Origin: JAFAGX01 sp035623255
Lineage (GTDB): Bacteria; Acidobacteriota; Terriglobia; Terriglobales; Acidobacteriaceae
Direction: 5' to 3'
DNA: 64,000 nt
NCBI GenBank assembly: GCA_035623255.1
Contig: DASPTU010000125.1
Coordinates: 1 to 64,000, forward strand
In this document: piece after piece, positions 15,421 to 23,104 of the stretch
Position numbering within the stretch: the first letter of the stretch is position 1
Layout of the letters: each line of letters begins with the position of its first letter
Notes under the pieces: generated by a model
What the model saw: only the letters and a program-made list of their open reading frames with translations
Told to the model about the DNA's origin: nothing
The model's database searches: none
Position numbers and translations under genes: made by a program

Positions 15421-18225
15421 ATGGGAATTACCAAGATCTCGGTGCGCGGGGCGCGCCAACACAATCTCAAGAACATAGACGTTGAGATACCTCGAAATAC
15501 CCTCACCGTGATTACCGGGCTTAGCGGCTCGGGTAAGTCGTCTCTGGCATTTGACACAATTTATGCGGAGGGTCAACGACGGTATGTGGAGACGCTTTCG
15601 GCCTATGCGCGGCAGTTCCTGGATCAGATGGAACGCCCGGATGTTGATTCCATCGACGGACTTAGCCCATCCATTTCGATTGAGCAGAAAACCACCAGCC
15701 GCAGCCCGCGCTCGACGGTAGGCACAATCACGGAGATTTACGACTACCTCCGCCTTCTTTTTGCTTCCATTGGAGCTCCGCATTGCCCCAATTGCGGCCG
15801 TGCCATTGCACGCCAATCCGCAGAGCAGATCGTGCAACGGGTCATGAGTCTTGCACCAGAGGATCGGGTGATGGTGCTCGCCCCAATCGTGCGTGGTCGC
15901 AAAGGCGAGTTCAAGAAAGAAATGGAGAAGCTGGTAGAGCACGGTTTTACTCGTGCCCGGGTCGATGGCGAGTTGGTCAACCTCGAGGACGACAACCCGC
16001 TCGACAAACGTAGGAACCACACCATCGAAGTTGTCGTCGACCGCCTTCTGGTCAAGCCGGGGATCGAACATCGGCTGGAGCTCTCCGTCGGCCTTGCCAT
16101 GAAGCTCGCGGGGGGCTTGGTACAGATAGCGGTAGTCGGTGGAGACGAGCAGCTTTACTCAGAGCGACTGGCGTGTCCTGATTGCGGAATCAATGTTCCC
16201 CAGCTCGAGCCGCGTTCCTTTTCGTTCAACAGTGGGTACGGAGCGTGTCCCGAGTGCCACGGTCTTGGTAGCCGCTACGACTTCGACCCTGCAAAAGTGA
16301 TTGTTGATTGGTCCAAACCGCTTTTGGATGGCGGATTGGGACCGGGCTCGGCCTCGCAAAATCTCATCCATATGCTCCAGATCACAGCGGAAGCCCATGG
16401 CTTCGACTTGAGTACGCCCTTCGAGAAGTTTGCTGAACGAATTCAGAACCTTCTGTTGTATGGGGAGGCTGGTAAGGGTGGCAAGACGGGATTCGTCGGT
16501 ATCCTCGCCTACCTCAAGCGAGTTCTCGAGGATTCGACCTCCGAAGGCTATCGTGATTTCCTCCTCGATTACATGTCCGCCACCGAATGTCCGGCTTGCC
16601 ATGGACAACGATTGCGACCGGAGAGTCTGGCCGTCAAAGTAAATGGGATCTCGATCGCGGATTTCACGCATTTACCGGTCTCAAGGGCCTTGGAGCTTGC
16701 GAGGAATATTCAGCTCACCGGAAGGGAAGCGCTGATTGCGGGGAGAATTGTCCACGAGATTGTGGAACGCTTGCAGTTTCTTAATGCTGTGGGCTTAGGC
16801 TACATCTCGCTTGATCGTTCTGCTGCCACATTGTCAGGGGGCGAGGGGCAGCGCATCCGCCTCGCCACCCAGATTGGCTCTAAACTTCGCGGTGTCCTGT
16901 ACGTTTTGGATGAGCCGTCTATCGGCTTGCATCATCGAGATAACGACCGCCTGCTCAAGTCGCTTGAGCAGTTGCGCGACCTGGGAAATACCGTGCTGGT
17001 GGTCGAGCACGATGAGGAAACCATCCGCCGCTCCGATTATGTGATCGACTTGGGGCCGGGTGCTGGCCGCCACGGAGGCGAACTGGTAGCACACGGCACT
17101 CCGCAGGAAATCATGCAGGCTCCTCAATCTTTGACTGGCGCCTACATTTCTGGCCGAGCGCACATTGAAATGTTACCGGAGCGTCGGCAGGCCAGCGGCG
17201 GCGGAATAACAATCCTTGGTGCGCGTGAAAACAATCTCAAGAATTTGGACGTCACATTTCCACTCGGTGTCATTACCGTGGTGACAGGAGTTTCCGGCTC
17301 AGGCAAGTCAACCCTGGTGAACGATATTCTGTATCGCGCCCTGGCCAAAACTCTTTACCGGTCGCGCGAGCAGGCGGGAGCTCACAAAGCGATCTCGGGA
17401 GCGGAAAATATCGACAAAGTGATTCGTATTGATCAGTCGCCGATTGGCCGCACCCCGCGGTCGAATCCAGCAACGTATACCGGTGTCTTCGCGCAGATTC
17501 GCGATCTTTATGCGATGCTGCCAGAATCTCGGGAGCGCGGCTACAAGCCAGGCCGATTTTCGTTCAATGTTTCTGGCGGCCGGTGCGAAGCCTGTCAGGG
17601 GGAAGGCCAGCGCCGGATCGAAATGAATTTTCTTCCCGATGTGTATGTTCTGTGTGATATCTGCGGCGGCAAACGATACAACCAGGAAACCCTGGCAGTG
17701 AAATACAACGGATACTCTATCGCCGATTTGCTGGAGACGCCGGTTTCCGATGCCCTGCAACTCCTCGAAAATATCCCCCAGGTTAAGCAGAAGCTGCAGA
17801 CCCTGGTGGATGTCGGCCTGGGTTACATCCATCTTGGTCAGTCTGCTGTAACGCTCTCGGGAGGAGAGGCGCAGCGAATCAAGCTGGCGCGTGAGCTAAG
17901 TAAACGGCAAACGGGTAAGACTTTGTACTTGCTCGATGAGCCCACTACGGGCTTGCATTTCGATGATGTTAAAAAGCTGCTTGCTGTGCTGCATCGGCTA
18001 ACCGATCTGGGAAACACCGTTGTCATCATCGAGCACAATCTCGACGTGATTCGCAATGCCGATTGGATCCTCGATCTCGGACCGGAGGGCGGCGAAGAGG
18101 GCGGCCGCATCGTCGCCCAAGGCACACCGGAGCAGGTTGCCCGAGTTCGAAAATCTTATACAGGTCAGGCCCTTGCTCATTACTTCATCAATAACGGAAA
18201 CTTGAAAAAAGTATCCACTGCATAG
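15421..18225 (+). CDS. uvrA: Excinuclease ABC subunit A
   Basis: A 934-residue nucleotide-excision-repair ATPase that recognises DNA lesions with UvrB. Two ABC modules are complete. The Walker A loops are GLSGSGKSS (about 33-41) and GVSGSGKST (about 622-630), with signatures LSGGEGQR and LSGGEAQR. Zinc-binding pairs CPDCG/CPECHG (about 252-280) and CEACQG/CDICGG (about 721-748) are intact. Length is normal for the family. It appears to be transcribed alone; uvrB and uvrC are not in the window. Confidence 0.97.
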   Translation: MGITKISVRGARQHNLKNIDVEIPRNTLTVITGLSGSGKSSLAFDTIYAEGQRRYVETLSAYARQFLDQMERPDVDSIDGLSPSISIEQKTTSRSPRSTVGTITEIYDYLRLLFASIGAPHCPNCGRAIARQSAEQIVQRVMSLAPEDRVMVLAPIVRGRKGEFKKEMEKLVEHGFTRARVDGELVNLEDDNPLDKRRNHTIEVVVDRLLVKPGIEHRLELSVGLAMKLAGGLVQIAVVGGDEQLYSERLACPDCGINVPQLEPRSFSFNSGYGACPECHGLGSRYDFDPAKVIVDWSKPLLDGGLGPGSASQNLIHMLQITAEAHGFDLSTPFEKFAERIQNLLLYGEAGKGGKTGFVGILAYLKRVLEDSTSEGYRDFLLDYMSATECPACHGQRLRPESLAVKVNGISIADFTHLPVSRALELARNIQLTGREALIAGRIVHEIVERLQFLNAVGLGYISLDRSAATLSGGEGQRIRLATQIGSKLRGVLYVLDEPSIGLHHRDNDRLLKSLEQLRDLGNTVLVVEHDEETIRRSDYVIDLGPGAGRHGGELVAHGTPQEIMQAPQSLTGAYISGRAHIEMLPERRQASGGGITILGARENNLKNLDVTFPLGVITVVTGVSGSGKSTLVNDILYRALAKTLYRSREQAGAHKAISGAENIDKVIRIDQSPIGRTPRSNPATYTGVFAQIRDLYAMLPESRERGYKPGRFSFNVSGGRCEACQGEGQRRIEMNFLPDVYVLCDICGGKRYNQETLAVKYNGYSIADLLETPVSDALQLLENIPQVKQKLQTLVDVGLGYIHLGQSAVTLSGGEAQRIKLARELSKRQTGKTLYLLDEPTTGLHFDDVKKLLAVLHRLTDLGNTVVIIEHNLDVIRNADWILDLGPEGGEEGGRIVAQGTPEQVARVRKSYTGQALAHYFINNGNLKKVSTA

Positions 18226-18334
18226 TCCACATCTGTTTAGGAGCGCTTGGCGGAAATTGTTTGAGAATTCTTTCGGGCCGACCAGGTTTTTGAAATTCGT
18301 GTAGAGTCAAAGAGTCTCACAAACAACTGATCGC

Positions 18335-19138
18335 GTGTCATCACCGCAAAACCCGTGGCCTGAGCCGTCAGATGTACAGCCTGAACCTCCTTCTGCTCCA
18401 CCGGCACCACCCGAGAATCCGCCGTGGAGCGGTTTCGATGTCCTCAGCGTAGTAGCAGTAACGGTCGTGGCGCTCATTGTTCTTCCACTCATCGCCGTGG
18501 TGGTCGCACATGCGCTTTTTTTTCCCAAGGCCTCTTTCAGCGAGATCGTGCAGATCCCGGAAGTCGTGCTGGTTGCGCAATTGCTCATCTACGCGGTGGT
18601 CTTCGCGCTCATTTTCAATCTAGTTCGCTCCCGCACCGGTGAATTCTGGGCACCTTTGCGATGGAATTGGCCTCAGTCCTCCTGGGTAGGATTCCTCATG
18701 TTGGGGGCGCTTTTATATTTCGCGTTGATGGGTTTGGGACAGTTGCTTCCCATTCCCAAACATCTGCCTATCGATCGGTTCTTTCAGACTAGTCGCGAAG
18801 CTGCCATGATCTCGATTCTTTCGGTCAGCCTGGCGCCCTTCATGGAGGAACTGTTTTTTAGGGGCTTTCTCTATCCCGTGCTAGCGCGCCGGTTCGGGGT
18901 GGTTGCGAGCATTTTTCTCACCGGGGCGGCGTTCGGAATGCTGCACGGGGCGCAGTTGAAATATTCGTGGGCCGTACTTCTTATTTTTCTTGTGGGCATA
19001 GCGCTCACGATCGTGCGTGCGGTGACCAAGTCTGTGGCCGCTGGTTTTCTCGTCCACGTAGGATACAACGGAACCCTGTCCGCGCTGTTGTTCGTCGCTA
19101 CCGATGGCTTTCGCCATTTGGAAAAACTGAATCAATGA
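18335..19138 (+). CDS. CPBP family intramembrane glutamic protease (1)
   Basis: A 267-residue multi-pass membrane protein. The three CPBP (CAAX-protease/bacteriocin-processing) motifs are seen in order: EELFFRG (Glu171, Glu172, Arg176), FGMLHG, and HVGYNG near the C-terminus. About six hydrophobic spans follow a Pro-rich cytoplasmic N-terminus of roughly 30 residues. The start is GTG. Bacterial members are linked to bacteriocin self-immunity or protein processing, but nothing nearby points to a substrate. Confidence 0.85.
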   Translation: MSSPQNPWPEPSDVQPEPPSAPPAPPENPPWSGFDVLSVVAVTVVALIVLPLIAVVVAHALFFPKASFSEIVQIPEVVLVAQLLIYAVVFALIFNLVRSRTGEFWAPLRWNWPQSSWVGFLMLGALLYFALMGLGQLLPIPKHLPIDRFFQTSREAAMISILSVSLAPFMEELFFRGFLYPVLARRFGVVASIFLTGAAFGMLHGAQLKYSWAVLLIFLVGIALTIVRAVTKSVAAGFLVHVGYNGTLSALLFVATDGFRHLEKLNQ

Positions 19139-19224
19139 GTCGCGGCTGGCAAGGCTGACGTTAGTGGCGGCAAAGTCCCCAGCCACTAGCCCCCAGCTAC
19201 TCGCTACTGTTATCTTAAAAATTC

Positions 19225-19791
19225 ATGTCTTCGGCTCGTCAGGAACTATTGTGCCTATTGGCAAGTAAGTCGTTTCGCCTGGGCGAATTCAAGCTTGCAT
19301 CCGGCGGCCGCAGCGACTACTACGTGGACTGCCGGACAACCACTCTGGACGCGCGTGGTTCTCAACTTACCGGGCACGTGTTTCTCGAGGAGATTCGGAG
19401 TCGCGGTTGGAATCCGCAAGCCATTGGGGGCTTAACGCTCGGAGCCGATCCAATCGTGGTCGCGGTCGCCGTTACCAGCGGCAGCATTAACGGCTTCCTG
19501 GTGCGCAAAGCTGAAAAGCAGCATGGTACGGGGCAGCGCATTGAGGGCTTTAGTGAGAAAGGCGCACCTGTGGTGATTGTGGACGATGTCTGCACAACGG
19601 GCGCTTCTACGATTCAAGCCATCCAGGCGTCTCGTGAATTCGGCTTTAACGTTGTGGGTGTGATCTGCCTGGTAGAACGCGAAGAAGCGAAGGGCCGTGT
19701 CGCTGTTGAAAAGGCTGCAGCGCCGGCACAGTTTGTCTCGATCTTTACCGCGAATGATGTAAGAAAGAAGCATTTGGTACTTAGCAGTTAG
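19225..19791 (+). CDS. pyrE: Orotate phosphoribosyltransferase
   Basis: A 188-residue PRTase that converts orotate and PRPP to OMP in pyrimidine synthesis. The PRPP-binding loop VVIVDDVCTTGAST and the flexible-loop region with KAEKQHGTGQ are both present. No Shine-Dalgarno precedes the ATG; a TATCTT box eight bases upstream hints at a leaderless transcript. No other pyr gene is in the window. Confidence 0.92.
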   Translation: MSSARQELLCLLASKSFRLGEFKLASGGRSDYYVDCRTTTLDARGSQLTGHVFLEEIRSRGWNPQAIGGLTLGADPIVVAVAVTSGSINGFLVRKAEKQHGTGQRIEGFSEKGAPVVIVDDVCTTGASTIQAIQASREFGFNVVGVICLVEREEAKGRVAVEKAAAPAQFVSIFTANDVRKKHLVLSS

Positions 19792-19856
19792 CGTCCGGCC
19801 CTGTGAGGTCCGCACCGGCCCAATGCCAATTGCTAACTGCGAATTGCCTGTTGCCT

Positions 19857-20912
19857 ATGATCAATACTCTGGAATGGACCGATTCCGGCGTGCGCTTCAT
19901 TGACCAGACGAAGCTGCCCGTCGAGGAAACATATGTCACCTGCACCACGTGCGAGCAAGTCGCCAACGCGATTCGCAAAATGGTGGTTCGTGGCGCGCCC
20001 GCGATCGGCGTAGCTGCCGCGATGGGCATAGCTCTTGGGGTGCAGGAGTCGAAAGCAGAAACCGTGAGCGATCTGAAGCGCGATTTGGACCGTTGCTGCG
20101 AGCTCATTCGCGAAACCCGGCCGACCGCCGTCAATCTTTTCTGGGGGATTCGGCGCATGCGGGATAAGTTCGAGTCGCTGCGGATCCGGCCGCTTCCGCA
20201 GATCAAACAAGCTCTGATCGAAGAGGCCAAACGCATGCATGCTGAAGACATTGCTGCCAACCAGGCGATGGGGCGTTTGGGGGCTACTCTGATGCCCGCT
20301 AGCGGCGGCGTCCTTACCCACTGCAACGCGGGGGCCCTGGCCACTTGCGGCTACGGCACGGCGTTAGGCGTCATTCGTGCCGCCGTCGAGCAGGGCAAGA
20401 AGATCCACGTCTACGCTGACGAGACTCGTCCCTTTCTCCAGGGATCACGCCTGACGGCATGGGAACTTGTAAAAGACGGTATTCCGACCACTGTCATTTC
20501 TGACAACATGGCAGGCGCGATGATGAAGCAGGGGAAAATCGGTGCCATTGTCGTCGGCGCGGATCGCATCGCAGCGAACGGAGACGTGGCGAATAAGATC
20601 GGAACCTACACTGTCGCCGTTCTGGCCAAGGAACACAAAATCCCCTTCTATGTTGCCGCGCCGATTTCAACGGTCGATCTGAACACACCCGATGGCAGCA
20701 AAATTCCCATAGAACAGCGCAATATTGACGAAGTCACTCACTTCGGAGGAAAGCAGATCGCCCCCGAAGGCGCACTGGTCGAAAATCCGGCATTTGATGT
20801 CACTCCAGCCGAATATGTCACCGCCATCGTAACGGAGAGGGGAATTGCGCGTGCGCCATATACCGAGTCGTTGGCGAAACTGGCAGGGATTGCGGAGAAG
20901 CTACCGGTTTAG
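19857..20912 (+). CDS. mtnA: S-methyl-5-thioribose-1-phosphate isomerase
   Basis: A 351-residue eIF2B-like sugar-phosphate isomerase of the methionine salvage pathway. The catalytic Cys is in LTHCNAGALAT and the catalytic Asp in VGADRIAANGD. GAPAIGVAAA at the N-terminus is the substrate-phosphate loop. ATG 19857 is preferred over an upstream in-frame codon at 19803 because the intergenic part is repeat-like. It follows pyrE by 65 bases. No other mtn genes are nearby. Confidence 0.92.
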   Translation: MINTLEWTDSGVRFIDQTKLPVEETYVTCTTCEQVANAIRKMVVRGAPAIGVAAAMGIALGVQESKAETVSDLKRDLDRCCELIRETRPTAVNLFWGIRRMRDKFESLRIRPLPQIKQALIEEAKRMHAEDIAANQAMGRLGATLMPASGGVLTHCNAGALATCGYGTALGVIRAAVEQGKKIHVYADETRPFLQGSRLTAWELVKDGIPTTVISDNMAGAMMKQGKIGAIVVGADRIAANGDVANKIGTYTVAVLAKEHKIPFYVAAPISTVDLNTPDGSKIPIEQRNIDEVTHFGGKQIAPEGALVENPAFDVTPAEYVTAIVTERGIARAPYTESLAKLAGIAEKLPV

Positions 20913-20921
20913 TTTCACGGT

Positions 20922-21209
20922 TTATAAAAATTCCACAAAGGAATCCGCAATCTCGGCACCGCCGTTGTTGGCGATACGAGCAGCCTGCCGCTCCACATTT
21001 TTCATCAGGCCATCAAGATAATCGCGTGAATCGGAGATGCCCACTACTCCGATGGTGGCGCGGTTCCACAAGCCGTTCGCATCCAGCTCCGCTACAGAAA
21101 CATTAAAGTGGGCGCGCAGCCGATCTTTCAAGCTGCGCACGACCTGCCGCTTGTCTTTAAGCGAATGGGCCGCTTCGATATTCAGTTCGAGAGTGAGGAA
21201 TGCGATCAC
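20922..21209 (-). CDS. ylxP: DUF503 family protein (YlxP-like)
   Basis: A 95-residue protein matching the DUF503/YlxP family: LELNIEAAHSLKDKRQVVRSLKDRLR and the strand VGISDSRDY. In many bacteria ylxP sits between infB and rbfA. Here it is downstream of infB on the same strand but separated by an M28 peptidase gene, so the ancestral neighbourhood is partly kept. The start is GTG. Its function is unproven; a link to ribosome assembly is suggested only by context. Confidence 0.83.
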   Translation of the reverse strand: MIAFLTLELNIEAAHSLKDKRQVVRSLKDRLRAHFNVSVAELDANGLWNRATIGVVGISDSRDYLDGLMKNVERQAARIANNGGAEIADSFVEFL

Positions 21210-21229
21210 ACTGAATACTGACTCCGTGC

Positions 21230-22846
21230 CTAGTACTGACTCGGCGTCTCCTCATACCTCCGGAAGAAACTGTCGCTCTTCCATTGAGGCCGCTGACTAC
21301 TGTCGGCAACTCTGATCATCAGTGCTCGAACCACTTCCTCGTATTGCGCGGCAGCCGACAGATCAACCGGCTGATCCAGGTCGTCCGAGGGAGCGTGATA
21401 TCGATGTGTAAGCCAGTCTTTGTAGAGCTGCTTCTGTTCGGGTGAGTTCGGGTCCGGGGCGACATCCATCATGAGCGCCGGAATTCCGTGCCGGATGAAA
21501 TTGTATTGATCGCTGCGGATAAACACATTTCGTTGGGGCTGTGGATCCGCTTGCACCTGAATGCCGCGCGCCTCCGCCACTTCCCGGGCATCGTCACCCA
21601 GATCCGATTCCGCCAGGCCTAAGACGGTAAGGCGGTGCAGGGGAATGAGCGGCAGGAACATATCAGTATTGATGTCGGCGACCATGGCTTTGCGGTCCAC
21701 GGTCGGGTATGCCGTGAAATATCGCGAACCGAGCAGGCCCTTTTCCTCGGCCGTGACGAACAGGAAGAGGACCGACCGCTTCGGCTTGTCCTGCGATTTG
21801 TGCAGCGAGGAGGCGACGTCGAGTAACACCGCGCTTCCCGAGGCATTGTCCATGGCGCCGTTATAGATGCGATCGCCGTTTACCGCTTCGCCGACTCCGA
21901 TATGGTCGATATGAGCGGACAAGACCACGTATTCATTTTTCAGTTCAGGATCGTTGCCAGCCAGTTTGGCAACGATGTTAGCCGAATCAACCGGATGTTT
22001 TTCCAGCTTGGTCGTTGCTTTAACCGAAACCGCGAGCGGAAACCGAGGAAGTTGTTTACGCTCCTTCGCGGCATCCACAATCTCCTGCCAGCTGTGGCCC
22101 GAGCCGGCAAAAAGTTGATCCGCCCTTTCAGGATTGAAAGTCACGTAAAGCTGCTCGCCTTCTGTGTCGTTGAACTGGGGATAATCCAGAGTCATGGTGA
22201 CGTGATTTCGGTTGAGAGACAGGCGCGACCAGGGAATGTCCATCGAAGCGGGGTTGGGAATGCCGATGATCCCGATCGCCCCAGCCTTGCGCAGGGCCTT
22301 CCAGCGTTCCGCCGAAGACTGGTAATGCGCGGCCAAGGCCCCGGGAAGTTCGGAGGGCGAACCATTGATCAAGACTGCGATTTTGCCGTGCAGATCGATG
22401 CCCGCCAGGTCATTGTAGTTTTGCTCAGGCACATCCAGTCCCCAACCGACGAACGCCAATGGGGCTTCTACAGATGGCGCGAGATCAACCCGTGAGCTGA
22501 AGAATGCGTCTTCACCCAGGGTAAGCGGCTGATTCTTCCCATCCCGAACAAGTACGAGGCTGGAATCCTTTTCGACAATCTGCCTTGCCGTGAATTTCAC
22601 ACGCTGGTAATAACCGTCGGTTCCTGCCGGTTGCAACCCCGCCTGCTTTAATTGTGTGACCACATAGGCCTCGGCGGTCTGAAGTTCCTTACTCCCAGTT
22701 TCGCGGCCCATCATGTTGTCGGCGGCCAGAACCTTTACATAGTCCCACCAGGTCTTGCCGTCAAAATGAGTGGGTGACGCGACTTCGCAGAGTGCAGATA
22801 CGACCAAGAGCAAACTCGAAATAAGCAGCAGCCTTCGTAATGTCAC
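21230..22846 (-). CDS. Secreted M28 family zinc aminopeptidase
   Basis: A 538-residue exported metallopeptidase. A signal peptide (about residues 1-20) is followed by a PA-type insert (about 110-270) and the M28 catalytic domain. Zinc ligands are visible in SAHIDHIG, GAMDNASG, the catalytic pair TAEEKGLLGS and ADINTDMF. It would trim peptides outside the cytoplasm. A strong GGAGG precedes the GTG start. It stands between infB and ylxP on the same strand; whether it is cotranscribed is unknown. Confidence 0.87.
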   Translation of the reverse strand: MTLRRLLLISSLLLVVSALCEVASPTHFDGKTWWDYVKVLAADNMMGRETGSKELQTAEAYVVTQLKQAGLQPAGTDGYYQRVKFTARQIVEKDSSLVLVRDGKNQPLTLGEDAFFSSRVDLAPSVEAPLAFVGWGLDVPEQNYNDLAGIDLHGKIAVLINGSPSELPGALAAHYQSSAERWKALRKAGAIGIIGIPNPASMDIPWSRLSLNRNHVTMTLDYPQFNDTEGEQLYVTFNPERADQLFAGSGHSWQEIVDAAKERKQLPRFPLAVSVKATTKLEKHPVDSANIVAKLAGNDPELKNEYVVLSAHIDHIGVGEAVNGDRIYNGAMDNASGSAVLLDVASSLHKSQDKPKRSVLFLFVTAEEKGLLGSRYFTAYPTVDRKAMVADINTDMFLPLIPLHRLTVLGLAESDLGDDAREVAEARGIQVQADPQPQRNVFIRSDQYNFIRHGIPALMMDVAPDPNSPEQKQLYKDWLTHRYHAPSDDLDQPVDLSAAAQYEEVVRALMIRVADSSQRPQWKSDSFFRRYEETPSQY

Positions 22847-22863
22847 AATTCCTCCGAGTATGA

Positions 22864-23046
22864 GTCCAAGATTCTATCGCAAGCCTGGCGCTGTTTCGAC
22901 GTGGCAAAGAACGGGCCGTGCCACCCGAGGAGTTAAAGGACAAAGCGAACGGAATCCTGGTCTACCTGGAGGAGAGCGGCTGGATCGAAATGGATAAGGC
23001 CATCCGAGTAAAGTCCGACCGAAAAAAATTGCAGCGGCAAGCTTAG
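22864..23046 (+). pseudogene. Orphan protein-like open frame, possible gene remnant
   Basis: The gap between the M28 gene and infB holds an open plus-strand frame of 60 codons ending in TAG at 23044-23046. The inferred peptide is charged and protein-like, containing VPPEELKDKANGILVYLE and ESGWIEMDKAIRV. There is no ATG start; a GTG at 22918 would give 42 residues, with no clear ribosome-binding site. I do not recognise it. It may be a decayed gene end or a real small protein. Confidence 0.3.
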
Positions 23047-23104
23047 CGAACACGAAGATGGGACGCTACAGATACCCGCTACCCGTTCACCTTCATGCGG
23101 CTTC

